Part shown: piece by piece, positions 1 through 8,282 of the stretch
Layout of the letters: every line of letters starts with the position of its first letter
How positions within the stretch are numbered: the first letter of the stretch is position 1
NCBI GenBank assembly: GCA_023091735.1
Contig: JALKBU010001141.1
Location: 1 to 15,955 of the forward strand
From: Trichomonas tenax
Lineage: Eukaryota > Parabasalia > Trichomonadida > Trichomonadidae
Length of the DNA: 15,955 bases
Direction of reading: 5' to 3'
The notes under the pieces: model-generated
What the model saw: only the letters and a program-made list of their open reading frames with translations
Databases searched by the model: none
What the model was told of the DNA's origin: nothing
Translations under genes and position numbers: made by a program

Positions 1-718
1 CGCATGTTGTGCCGGACATAACCATGGAAACGAGGTGGTTAAGGTCACCATATGTTGGTGTTGTGAGCTTGAGTGTACGGAAGCAGATATCGTAGAGAGC
101 CTCGTTATCGATGCAGAAGACTTCATCTGCGGACTCGACGAGCTGGTGAACGGAGAGTGTGCAGTTGTATGGCTCGACGACTGTATCGGAAACCTTTGGT
201 GATGGGACGATGGAGTATGTGGAAAGGATACGATCTGGGTACTCTTCACGGAGCTTGTTGAGAAGGAGTGTGCCTAAGCCAGCGCCTGTGCCACCACCGA
301 GGGAGTGGACGAGCTGGAAGCCCTGAAGGCAGTCGCAAGACTCGGCCTCCTTACGGATAACATCGAGGATGGACTCGCAGAGTTCCTGGCCCTCTGTGTA
401 GTAGCCCTTAGCCCAGTTGTTACCGGCACCAGACTGTCCGAAGACGAAGTTATCTGGGCGGAATAACTGACCGAACTGGCCAGCACGGACGGAGTCCATT
501 GTGCCTGGCTCAAGGTCGACGAGGATGGCACGTGGAACGTACTTGCCGCCTGTGGCCTCGTTGTAATAAACGTTGATGCGCTCGAGCTGAAGATCGGAGT
601 CGCCGTGGTAGGAGCCTGTTGGGTCAATGCCGTGCTCGTCAGAGATAACCTCCCAGAACTTGGCACCGATCTGGTTGCCGCACTGGCCAGCCTGGATGTG
701 AACGATTTCACGAACCAT
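1..718 (-). CDS. beta-tubulin, N-terminal 239 residues (3' end outside window)
   Basis: Structural subunit of microtubules: it forms the alpha/beta dimer and binds the exchangeable GTP, and in a flagellate it would build axonemes, spindle and axostyle-type arrays. The translation starts [18 protein letters not shown] and carries the tubulin signature GGGTGAG at residues 141-147, the beta-type stretch [14 protein letters not shown] (51-64) and [12 protein letters not shown] (218-229). The family is about 445 residues, so roughly the first half is present and the rest lies beyond base 1. The ATG at 716-718 is the only sensible start, because homology begins at residue 1. Coding GC is clearly above that of every other gene here and third positions favour C, as expected of a highly expressed gene. 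With the extra Val2, residues equivalent to conventional 167, 198 and 200 are Tyr168, Glu199 and Phe201. No TCAYW initiator is evident just upstream, where the coding strand is A-rich. Identification as beta-tubulin is essentially certain. Confidence 0.98.
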   Translation of the reverse strand, partial: MVREIVHIQAGQCGNQIGAKFWEVISDEHGIDPTGSYHGDSDLQLERINVYYNEATGGKYVPRAILVDLEPGTMDSVRAGQFGQLFRPDNFVFGQSGAGNNWAKGYYTEGQELCESILDVIRKEAESCDCLQGFQLVHSLGGGTGAGLGTLLLNKLREEYPDRILSTYSIVPSPKVSDTVVEPYNCTLSVHQLVESADEVFCIDNEALYDICFRTLKLTTPTYGDLNHLVSMVMSGTTC

Positions 719-1451
719 TCTTTTTTGTGTTTAAAAACGTATTTTGCGGTTTTAGAGGTTTTTTGTTTGTGTTCGTTTATTATTTTGGATTTCTTTATTC
801 ATACGTTTATGATTAATTTTTCTTCAGATTCGTTATCTACACATCCAGTGGATGCTATAGATTTTGGTGCGCAAAATTCCGTTTATTAATTCATATTTTT
901 GTTTATTTTTTTGATTTAATTGGAGCTGTATGATTTACATAGCCAATATATTATATTTATGATGTTTATTTTAAAAAACACAAAATAATTGTTGTTGACA
1001 TTTTACGAGAGACCATTTTGATCTTTGAGTTTATTGTTAATTTCCACTGCCTATTTGGATATGGGACAAAACATGAAATGCACTAATTTTGACATGTAAA
1101 ATATTTTTTGACAACTTCATTTGGGGAGAAAATGATTTAATAACAAAAGAAAATACAATATGTTTAGTATGCATTGATGGATTGCATGTAAATTTACAAA
1201 TATTGAGTTCTGATTTAACTCATGAGAAATATTTTATATAAATGAAACTTTATTACAAGTGTAGCAATTGAAGAAGTTTTATTGATATCATTGCCATTGA
1301 TGCTGCAGGTTTTATTAAGCTTATATTCTTTTAAAAAATCATAGTAGATATAGAATCATTTTTACAACCACAAAAGACATAAGAATATCCATTGTATTCC
1401 CAAAAATCGTTGTTTTCAGCCTATTAAATGGATCACACATCCAAAAGCATT
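719..1451. other. AT-rich intergenic spacer between beta-tubulin and the 7TM gene
   Basis: No coding region is supported here: the open frames are short, AT-driven and lack recognisable motifs. The right side is downstream of the minus-strand 7TM gene and the left side is the upstream region of beta-tubulin, so the tubulin promoter should lie here. The spacer contains one copy of the recurring TTTGACATGTAAA element at 1088-1100. A related word, TTGACATTTT, occurs near 995-1005. Confidence 0.6.
1088..1100 (-). repeat. recurring near-palindrome TTTACATGTCAAA, copy 1
   Basis: This is an exact 13-bp copy, reading TTTGACATGTAAA on the plus strand. The ACATGT core is self-complementary and the flanks are nearly so. 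It lies about 370 nt upstream of the beta-tubulin ATG, in the TTTACATGTCAAA orientation relative to that gene. Copy 2 (2894-2906) shares more than the core: in both, an AT-only stretch leads to a further T-run plus GAC about 9-10 nt beyond the core. A regulatory role is an inference from recurrence. Confidence 0.5.
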
Positions 1452-2339
1452 CTATCCAGCAACGATAAGTGAGTCACTTGCACCGCGTGCGTAGAATGGA
1501 TCTTCGGCGAATTTCAGATCGTGCTTTCTGATGAGGTTTGATCCAAGCATAGCAAGGACACCTGTGCAATATTCAAAAACAAATGAAAAGACGCATGCAA
1601 AAATTACAGCTGGCCTATTATGTTCTTTAACTGTTTCTTTTGCAAGCCACTTCGCGATTGGATTAATATCGAAGAAGTGCAAAATATTATATAAGGAGCG
1701 AAGGAAGAAGAGAATGCCGAAGACAGAAAGACCCAATCTCGACTGACTAACACATGGAATATCGTCTGGTTGAATAATTGGATAAGAAATTGCATCAATC
1801 AAGAGATATGCCGGCACAACGACGAAAACTAACACTAATAAGTCTGTGCAGCCACTCCATAAAGATAATGTTGAGACAATATCTGAGTCTGACTGTGGAT
1901 CTACGAAAGACAATGCAATGCCGATAACAAGGAAAACGGAAACAAATACAGCAAAAACGCATCTGAAGAATGAAATAATCTTATATCCAGGATTTCTGTA
2001 AGAAAACAGTAATTCGCAGGTAAGAAGAACTAAGAGTGATATTGGGATCAGCGCGAGAGTAACGTTTACTCCTCCCTGGAAAATTAACAAAGTTTTTGGC
2101 GTGTAATTGAAAGGAACCATCAAAATAATTCCTCTGTAAATCATCCAGATCATCATAGTGATCCAGAACAGCGAATTTGAGTTGAAAAGCTTGCGTTCTT
2201 TAATATGAATTGGTGATTTAAGATTTTTAACGAGGAAATATAGGGCCGAAAATCCTGTCACACAAAACAGGATTCCGAGCACTATCATTTCATAATAGTT
2301 ACAGCCAAAGCCTGGCATAGCACTTCGGCAAATATCCAT
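1452..2339 (-). CDS. seven-helix integral membrane protein, 295 aa, function unknown
   Basis: Not firmly recognised. The protein has seven hydrophobic segments at about residues 18-37, 57-76, 85-113, 121-146, 160-186, 202-223 and 243-265, joined by short loops. Its N-terminal tail is short with Cys4 and Cys13, and its C-terminal tail is mostly polar (RKHDLKFAEDPFYARGASDS). There is no cleavable signal peptide. The topology fits a seven-transmembrane protein with the N terminus outside. The size and compact loops resemble THH1/TOM1/TOM3-type or other short 7TM protist proteins, but that is a guess from architecture, not from a diagnostic motif. The start is the ATG at 2337-2339; the codon before it is GTG and is not a likely eukaryotic start. 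The stop is TAG and no TAAA overlaps it, so a poly(A) signal would have to lie further downstream. It is divergent from the kinase gene, with about 660 bp between the starts. Confidence 0.8.
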   Translation of the reverse strand: MDICRSAMPGFGCNYYEMIVLGILFCVTGFSALYFLVKNLKSPIHIKERKLFNSNSLFWITMMIWMIYRGIILMVPFNYTPKTLLIFQGGVNVTLALIPISLLVLLTCELLFSYRNPGYKIISFFRCVFAVFVSVFLVIGIALSFVDPQSDSDIVSTLSLWSGCTDLLVLVFVVVPAYLLIDAISYPIIQPDDIPCVSQSRLGLSVFGILFFLRSLYNILHFFDINPIAKWLAKETVKEHNRPAVIFACVFSFVFEYCTGVLAMLGSNLIRKHDLKFAEDPFYARGASDSLIVAG

Positions 2340-3002
2340 CACTTAATTTTTTAACTGCTCGTCACTTTTGAGGTTCAAACATCTTTTTGACTTTTGTCAG
2401 TTTACAAAAGTTTACATAGCATTTTTTGAAACTACCTTTCAAAAAGGTATATTCCATTATTTGATAACCATAAGCATAGCAGACCTATAGATAATACATT
2501 TTGTGGCATCGTACTTGAATGAACTCTATTATGCAAGCTTGAATTTTTAATATTAAAGGCATTAATGAGGAATTCCATAAGTCTTACATGCATAAATATC
2601 AAATATTTAATATTAAATGAAACTATCAATTTAAAAACTCGAAATATACTACCAAAAATGATAAATTTAGATTTTAAAGAATTGTTCATCTTTTATTGAT
2701 CAATAAATTAGGAATTTTCGAGGTTCATAAAAGTCATTCAATTTACAGTGTCTTTCTCTCTATCTTTGGGAAAATGCTCTATAGGATACATAATATCTAT
2801 TCTATAGAGAAGAAGAAAATTAGCCGAGCAGAAGGAGTGCAAACACTGTTTTATATATTGCTGTATTTTTGCAAAATTACACGTCAAAAATAATTTACAT
2901 GTCAAAAAAGACAAAAACCATTTTCCTTTTAAATTTAGATAGACAAAAGCAAGTTGAGTATAAATCCAATCAAAAAATAAAAACAGTTTCCAAAAAAATT
3001 GA
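2340..3002. other. divergent intergenic region between 7TM and kinase genes
   Basis: This AT-rich region must hold both promoters. No coding or RNA gene is supported. It contains copy 2 of the TTTACATGTCAAA element (2894-2906) and a small perfect hairpin at 2433-2449 (TACCTTT, loop CAA, AAAGGTA) about 95 nt upstream of the 7TM start. No good TCAYW initiator is seen close to either ATG. Confidence 0.6.
2894..2906 (+). repeat. recurring near-palindrome TTTACATGTCAAA, copy 2
   Basis: Exact 13-bp copy, 97 nt upstream of the kinase ATG and in the same orientation relative to that gene as copy 1 has to beta-tubulin. The similarity to copy 1 continues for about ten further bases on the side away from the gene, ending in a GTC/GAC word (GTCAAAAA at 2883-2890). 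Confidence 0.5.
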
Positions 3003-5906
3003 ATGGACGATTATCACCAGATTGCGCAGATTGGTGAAGGTTCATTCGGAAGAGTTTATAAAGCGCGACGAAAGTACACAGGCCGTCTCGTCGCGATCAA
3101 AATGATCAACAAATTAGGTCAATCGCAAGACTCATTACAATCTCTTCGCCAAGAAATCAAAATTTTGAAGAAAGTTGACGATCACCCCAACATTATGCGC
3201 CTTCTTGAGGTCTTCGAGACAAACACAGACGTCTGTTTAGTCACAGAATTAGGAAGAGGAGATTTATTTCAAATCATTCAGGATCAACAGACTCTTCCTG
3301 AGGATGTACTCAAGAACGTAGCGGCACAACTCGTGTCAGCTCTCTCATATCTTCACTCATTAAGAATCATTCATCGCGATTTGAAGCCACAGAATATTCT
3401 TATTTCGTTGAACAACACAGTTAAGCTGTGTGATTTCGGTTTTGCTCGTGCTTTGTCAAATACAACACTCGTTCTCAATTCTATCAAAGGAACTCCTTTA
3501 TATATGGCTCCTGAGTTGGTTCAGGAACAACAATACAACGAAAAAGTCGACATTTGGTCACTTGGTGCTATTTTATATGAACTTTACTTCGGAAAAACAC
3601 CATTTTTCACAAATTCGATTTACAAATTGATTCAAATGATTGTAAATGATCAAATAACATGGCCAGCACCTATTTCGCCAGAATTTAAAGACTTTTTAAG
3701 CATAATGCTTCAGAAAAACCCAGATCGAAGAGCTTCTTGCGAAGATTTATCGCGTCATCCTTTCATCAAAGGAGTTTCAATCGATACATCGGAAGATGAT
3801 TTCTACAGATACAAGAAAGATCAATTTTCTGCAGCTATAGCAGCTTCACAATTTGAAGGCTACACAAATAACAAAGATTTTCAGTCGATTTTCATCAACC
3901 CTTCGAGCTACAGCGATGACGAAGTAATAAATGCATTACAATATTTATACGATAATAATCCGCCATTCGAGTCACCTTTAGCTTCAGCGTTTTCTTACAA
4001 GTTCAAAGAATTCATTTTCAGACCGAAATGCGTCGAAATTTCATTGAAATGTGCCGAACTTTTATTATCTAAAAATCTCGAAAAATGTCTTCCAAGTTTT
4101 CAAGCGGGAGCCGATCTTTTAAACGAGTCAAACATTCCGAGAAGTGCAATCAATTTTTACACACAGCTGTTCCTTATTCCTTTCTCGCAAAAAGTTATTG
4201 AAACAGGAATCGAGCAGGCAATTCGCGATACAAATCCACCTCTAACAGATAAAGCAAGTTCAGAAAGGATGATGAATCAGCTTCTCAGCTTCCTCTTCAC
4301 CTCTGATGCTGTAGAAGTCGCTAAATTGTATTCATTAATGGCATATTTAGCACTCACAAGCGAATCATTTTTGAACGTTTTGAGCGTTACATTATCTGAA
4401 CAAGTCATTCCAATTATCATATCCCACATCACTCAGAAAAACATCACAGTTGTTTCAGCAGCAGGATTTTGCATTCTTTCTAAGATATTATTGCGAAATA
4501 ATAACGTAATTACGCTTATTCAGTCATTTAATCAACTTATAAACTCTCTATTCCAAGCAATCAGTCAGATTCCTTCGAGTGTTGAAACATTCTGTCTTTT
4601 TTCGAGTGCATTCACATTCCTTCGCATCACATTCACAGCATTGAGCCAAATGGGCGAGTTTCAACATCTTGTTCAAAGACGCGAAGATTTGACAAATGTT
4701 ACAACATTCCTTGTTGCATATTATCACAATACTAAGGCAGACACATCAGCAATACTTCGTGCTTTAATCCAATATGCACAGGTTCGTCCAGATTCATTGC
4801 TTGCTAGTTTATCATACGTTTGTCTAAATAACAGTCCATTTATTGGATTCCCGGTCAATCCATCGGATGTTGACATATGCATTGATTCTCTTGGATCAGT
4901 TCTTCCTATGCATGTTTCAGGAATCGTTGATTCTCTTCTTGGAACTACAGCACACATCGGTGTTGAGCGTCTTGCACGACTTTTCGAGAACGGCAGCTGC
5001 ATCGAGAAGACATCCAAATATGTTCTCGATTCCCTTGATTCAGGTGCGGATGCAAATCACATATTCGCATCTCTTTTCGAGCACAACATTCTTTCGTGCC
5101 TCACATCCGCTATCGAAAAATCAGGCGGTGATCCACACTTCTCAATCATTACTCTCCTCGTTCGCTGCGTGCTTGCAATTAGACCAGACAGCGCCATTCT
5201 TCCAGAGAGATTAGGAGAAGTGTTGAAAGTTGCATACGGAAGTCGTGCAATGGCTGAAGCAGGTGTCATCATCACAGCACATTTTGCTCGCACTCATCCG
5301 CGTTTTGTTGCACAGATTGTTGCGCAAAATGGACTCAAGTTCCTCGACTATATGGTCATCACAGATGATCTTCCTACATCAGTCAGAGCACGCGCATTGA
5401 ATGCAATTGGAAATATCGCCAAAGGCGGTGGTTTGGAGCAAGAATATCTCACTAAAGTTGTGCCAAACATCATACAATGCCTCTCTGTAACAGACATTGA
5501 AGTCCGCAGATTCGCAATATATGCATTATCAAACATTGTTTATGTCCATCCAAGGATTGCATCGCAATTCACGAATATGATCAATGAGATTCAACAAACT
5601 TTCGATGTTGATGATATAAGAACAAGAGAATACACAGGTTGCTTAGTTTGCAATATCGCTAGAAGTGATGAAGCTCTTTCCAGAGTTCTCATCGAAAAGG
5701 GCCTTGCCAAGATGGCTGTTCAGCTTCTTGAAGGAAAGGATGAACTCGCTTGTAGAATGATCCAGAGACTGACTGTTTTCTGCAAATATGATGAAGGAAG
5801 GAAATTCTTGAAGAAGGTCAGAAGCATGATATCAAAGATGACATCAGTGAAAGTTGAACCCGCAAAGACAATCGCATCAAAGATGATATCAATCATTGAT
5901 GCATAA
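3003..5906 (+). CDS. Fused/STK36/TIO-type serine/threonine protein kinase, 967 aa
   Basis: Ser/Thr kinase of the Fused family. In animals (STK36/Fused) the family acts in central-pair assembly of motile cilia and in Hedgehog signalling; in plants (TIO) it acts in cytokinesis. The kinase domain spans about residues 4-254 and is complete: Gly-loop GEGSFG (11-16), VAIK with Lys33, alpha-C Glu51, HRDLKPQN (124-131) with Asp126, DFG (144-146), GTPLYMAPE (163-171) and DIWSLG (183-188). The opening MDDYHQIAQIGEGSFGRVYK and the segment KLCDFGFARA are typical of Fused. Residues from about 260 to the end are helical, with ARM/HEAT-like repeats clearest at 790-940, as in Fused and TIO. The ATG at 3003 sits at the family's usual N terminus. 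The stop runs into TAAATAAATA, giving an overlapping TAAA poly(A) signal. The gene is tail to tail with the next, 76 bp away. Family assignment is strong. A flagellar central-pair role is inference. Confidence 0.95.
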   Translation: MDDYHQIAQIGEGSFGRVYKARRKYTGRLVAIKMINKLGQSQDSLQSLRQEIKILKKVDDHPNIMRLLEVFETNTDVCLVTELGRGDLFQIIQDQQTLPEDVLKNVAAQLVSALSYLHSLRIIHRDLKPQNILISLNNTVKLCDFGFARALSNTTLVLNSIKGTPLYMAPELVQEQQYNEKVDIWSLGAILYELYFGKTPFFTNSIYKLIQMIVNDQITWPAPISPEFKDFLSIMLQKNPDRRASCEDLSRHPFIKGVSIDTSEDDFYRYKKDQFSAAIAASQFEGYTNNKDFQSIFINPSSYSDDEVINALQYLYDNNPPFESPLASAFSYKFKEFIFRPKCVEISLKCAELLLSKNLEKCLPSFQAGADLLNESNIPRSAINFYTQLFLIPFSQKVIETGIEQAIRDTNPPLTDKASSERMMNQLLSFLFTSDAVEVAKLYSLMAYLALTSESFLNVLSVTLSEQVIPIIISHITQKNITVVSAAGFCILSKILLRNNNVITLIQSFNQLINSLFQAISQIPSSVETFCLFSSAFTFLRITFTALSQMGEFQHLVQRREDLTNVTTFLVAYYHNTKADTSAILRALIQYAQVRPDSLLASLSYVCLNNSPFIGFPVNPSDVDICIDSLGSVLPMHVSGIVDSLLGTTAHIGVERLARLFENGSCIEKTSKYVLDSLDSGADANHIFASLFEHNILSCLTSAIEKSGGDPHFSIITLLVRCVLAIRPDSAILPERLGEVLKVAYGSRAMAEAGVIITAHFARTHPRFVAQIVAQNGLKFLDYMVITDDLPTSVRARALNAIGNIAKGGGLEQEYLTKVVPNIIQCLSVTDIEVRRFAIYALSNIVYVHPRIASQFTNMINEIQQTFDVDDIRTREYTGCLVCNIARSDEALSRVLIEKGLAKMAVQLLEGKDELACRMIQRLTVFCKYDEGRKFLKKVRSMISKMTSVKVEPAKTIASKMISIIDA

Positions 5907-5982
5907 ATAAATATTTTTGTTGTTTTTTATGGTAAATAATTGTTTTTTTTTCTCATACAAATCAAACTCTATTATTTCTATT

Positions 5983-7398
5983 TTATTCTTGATCAAAACC
6001 AAGTTTGTGGACAATTCTCAATATAACGGCAGTTGTTTTCTCATCATCAGGGTTTTCGTCATCAACTTCATGAAGAAATGAATTAAATTCTGCAGTTGCA
6101 AAGTAAGGTGCAATTTGCGGAAAGATTCCTGCAACATAGCATTTGTCGAAAAGAGTGTCCACAGCAATAAGGACATCTTGTATTGAGAATTGCTGAGTAT
6201 CCATCACAACTTGAGCATACAACTCAACGATTCTTGGATTGAATATCGCTTTAATAACATCTGGTGATGAAGCGCTTATCAATGCCGAAACAAAACCAAG
6301 TGTTGAGCTTTTGAATTTAAAATTACCCATTTCAAAACCAAGTTGCAATACATTTGTTGTTTTTTCATTAATCAAATCTTCAGGAGCAATAATTTGATCT
6401 ATTAGAAGATTAGTGAGAATTCCTAAGCTTTTCTGTCTTATTTTTTGATCAACGTGCATTGCGCAGTTCAGAAAAATTGTCAAAAGATCTTCAAAATTAT
6501 CTAATTCATCCAATGACATTGTTGGGGGGTCTGTGAGAATCTGCGAAAGAATATATAATGCAGAATTAGTTATTTCATAGCTCTGTGGATCATTAATCGG
6601 CCCAAACTTACGGATGAGGATCAAACATTTCGTGACCATTTCATACTGTGAAGAAATACTAACAAAGGAGTTGCTTGCATCTCTATGGAAAAGATTTGAT
6701 AAACCAATAGAACATTGATCGATAATGTCTTTTCCGTTCAACGAAGGATCAAATTGCTCTGATAAAAACTTAGTGATAGAGATACAACGAGGTAAATCTG
6801 TTTCCGAATTGATATCAATTGAGAATGAGAGTTGTGCAAAAAATTGAACAATTGCAAATAATCTTTCAGCACTCAAAGGTTCTTCTTGTGATATTATTTC
6901 TTCAATTCTATCAAAAACACCCTTCTGCAACAAAAAATCTGATATTTCCTTTTCTTTTGCAAATAATGAGAATGTGCGAAGAATAACATCAAAATGTTCA
7001 ATTATTTCCAAGAATAAGTGAATGAATAATGAAAAACAAGTTGTTCTTGGAAAAATTTCGAAATATTCTGTATTTCGACTAGAATGGGCAACAACATTAG
7101 TAATTTGAAGTGCAGAATTAAGTGAATTTAAGTCTATATTAGAAATATATCTTGCAATAATATCATAAAAAATTATATATGGGAAAGTAATAGGATCTAT
7201 GACATACTGCTGATTAAATAAAATATTTTCAATGATTTTAAGTTCATCTTTCTCTTGAAAATAATCTTGTTTAGAATCAAAATGAGCCAATCTGTCAATC
7301 TCTGACATAAATTCATTGCCAAGTGTTACCTGGCTGTCGTCGTCAGGTCTTGGTTCTTTATTAGATTCAGCTTTGGCATCAATTTTGTAATCATTCAT
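5983..7398 (-). CDS. helical (ARM/HEAT-like) protein, 471 aa, function unknown
   Basis: No family is recognised. After an acidic, polar N-terminal tail (residues 1-50) the protein is almost entirely predicted amphipathic helices, for example 120-146, 177-193, 224-236, 275-289 and 300-334. Residues 318-334 (QKIRQKSLGILTNLLID) look like an ARM/HEAT helix pair. There is no signal peptide or membrane segment. The open frame continues upstream into the tRNA gene, but that part only translates tRNA sequence. I chose the ATG at 7396-7398 because a TCACT initiator-like element lies 11-15 nt upstream, within the short 5' leader range usual for trichomonads. An ATG at 7414-7416 would place the start before that element and is less likely. 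The stop is followed by A, giving a TAAA poly(A) signal. The gene is tail to tail with the kinase, with 76 bp between stops. Confidence 0.85.
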   Translation of the reverse strand: MNDYKIDAKAESNKEPRPDDDSQVTLGNEFMSEIDRLAHFDSKQDYFQEKDELKIIENILFNQQYVIDPITFPYIIFYDIIARYISNIDLNSLNSALQITNVVAHSSRNTEYFEIFPRTTCFSLFIHLFLEIIEHFDVILRTFSLFAKEKEISDFLLQKGVFDRIEEIISQEEPLSAERLFAIVQFFAQLSFSIDINSETDLPRCISITKFLSEQFDPSLNGKDIIDQCSIGLSNLFHRDASNSFVSISSQYEMVTKCLILIRKFGPINDPQSYEITNSALYILSQILTDPPTMSLDELDNFEDLLTIFLNCAMHVDQKIRQKSLGILTNLLIDQIIAPEDLINEKTTNVLQLGFEMGNFKFKSSTLGFVSALISASSPDVIKAIFNPRIVELYAQVVMDTQQFSIQDVLIAVDTLFDKCYVAGIFPQIAPYFATAEFNSFLHEVDDENPDDEKTTAVILRIVHKLGFDQE

Positions 7399-7408
7399 TT
7401 TAATAAAA

Positions 7409-7413
7409 AGTGA
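7409..7413 (-). promoter_or_regulatory. initiator-like element TCACT
   Basis: TCACTTT on the minus strand (7407-7413) fits the trichomonad initiator consensus TCA(+1)Y(T/A). The A lies about 13 nt before the ATG at 7398. It decides the choice of start for the 471-residue gene and lies between that gene and the tRNA terminator. Confidence 0.55.
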
Positions 7414-7430
7414 CATTAAGCAAAAAATAC

Positions 7431-7435
7431 AAAAA
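7431..7435 (-). terminator. RNA polymerase III T5 terminator
   Basis: Five T residues on the minus strand follow immediately after the tRNA discriminator base, as expected for a Pol III tRNA gene. Confidence 0.7.
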
Positions 7436-7515
7436 TGCTTGCTGTGTGGTTCTAACCCACGCCCTATTGGATACGCGCCTGAAGCGGACGCCTTGGACCG
7501 CTCAGCCAAGCAAGC
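7436..7515 (-). tRNA. tRNA-Leu (anticodon CAG), with irregular T arm
   Basis: An 80-nt class II tRNA. The acceptor stem GCTTGCT/AGCAAGC is perfect (7509-7515 with 7437-7443), with discriminator A at 7436. The A box TGGCTGAGCGG (7498-7508) matches the consensus. The anticodon loop is TTCAGGC (7477-7483) with anticodon CAG at 7479-7481, and there is a short type II variable arm (TCC, loop AATA, GGG). Three features are irregular. The anticodon stem has a C-U opposition (7487/7473). The T stem GTGGG/CACAC has a G-A opposition (7457/7447). The T loop is TTAGAAC, with A in place of the near-universal C56. As a result the B box GGTTAGAACCA departs from GGTTCRANYCC at two positions. It may be a functional divergent tRNA, a transcript that needs editing, or a recently decaying copy. 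The next gene's ATG is 37 nt downstream on the same strand. Confidence 0.8.
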
Positions 7516-8262
7516 TATTTAGAAAATCATTGCTATAACTATTACTGATATTAAAAATCTACTTTTTATGATATTGAAATTTACATGTCAAATATACTTA
7601 TCATGATCTCTCATAAGCAAATTCGATCTGAATCGTCTTCTATATTACTTACTTATTCAAAGATATCAAATTTTAATATAAGGTTATGAGAAGACACTCA
7701 TTTTCTTATTTTTCATGAAGGTGATCTGATTGCTGGAAATTTTTAATCGTCCAAAATTATAATCAGATCTGATGCGATTTGAAGCATCTCATTAAAAATT
7801 ATATGAGACCCATTAAATATAGCGAATTCAAAATGGAGAATCACACATTGTATGTTTCTTCAGTTTAAAAAAACTTGATGGTGATCATCATTGGCGATAA
7901 CTGTTTGATTCGGATATCATCTGAAAAAACGACATTTTTATTACAGTTTATCCTGCAGTCAAGGCATCTATCGTATATCAACATTTTTATTAAAATTTCA
8001 GCCACTGGTCTCTTTTGACATTTTTTTGGGTGTCGGAATGAAAAGTTGCGATAACAATATTTTCCATCATATTCATATAGTAGATGGTACATGAATTCCA
8101 AAAAACTTGATCACATTTTGATCAGAGTTGACATTTTTGCGAACAAAATGTATATGCATTTTGAAACATCTACATCAAAATGCAAAAGATTTCGTAAAAA
8201 GATATCGTGTTGATTCAATTTTGTTTTGAGAAAGTGGGATTTCATTTTCAATAATATCATAA
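7516..8262. other. AT-rich spacer upstream of tRNA and PLAC8 frame; candidate intron within
   Basis: No independent gene is supported. The left part holds copy 3 of the TTTACATGTCAAA element and adjacent small inverted repeats (GATCTGATT 7723-7731 with AATCAGATC 7761-7769; GATGC/GCATC 7771-7788; TCTCAT/ATGAGA 7787-7808). From 7833 on it may be exon 1 and intron of the PLAC8 gene. A minus-strand open frame at about 7868-8092 is composition-driven and shows no motif. Confidence 0.5.
7580..7592 (+). repeat. recurring near-palindrome TTTACATGTCAAA, copy 3
   Basis: Exact 13-bp copy, 65 nt beyond the 5' end of the minus-strand tRNA gene and 241 nt upstream of the candidate PLAC8 exon 1 on the plus strand. 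Relative to the PLAC8 gene it has the same orientation as the copies upstream of beta-tubulin and the kinase. Confidence 0.5.
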
Positions 8263-8282
8263 GCTCCAGAGCACAAATACAG
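7833..8282 (+). other. candidate first exon (7833-7849) and intron (7850-8282) of the PLAC8 gene
   Basis: ATG at 7833 opens a 17-nt stretch that ends exactly at GTATGT (7850-7855), the trichomonad 5' splice consensus (GTAYGT). Joining to the AG at 8281-8282 keeps the PLAC8 frame and gives an N terminus of MENHTFLLGCLGDF, which reads naturally as the start of a PLAC8 protein. The three other AGs between the last upstream stop codon and 8282 fall out of phase. Against it, the 3' end (CACAAATACAG) lacks the ACTAAC branch-site motif that is fused to the 3' splice site in classical Trichomonas introns, and 433 bp would be long. This is inference only. Confidence 0.35.

Noticed and set aside
274..711. 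Long open frame inside beta-tubulin in another frame
   Set aside because: It is a shadow of the beta-tubulin frame produced by strong C-ending codon bias. It lacks any motif.
7414..7509. N-terminal extension of the 471-residue gene through the tRNA (MAERSKASASGAYPIG...)
   Set aside because: This peptide is the usual false translation of a Leu/Ser tRNA gene. The tRNA with its own terminator and an initiator-like element precede the real ATG at 7398.
7723..7808. Three neighbouring small inverted repeats as a structured RNA
   Set aside because: The arms are only 5-9 bp and AT-rich, the last two overlap, and there is no terminator or conserved box. Chance is likely in such DNA.
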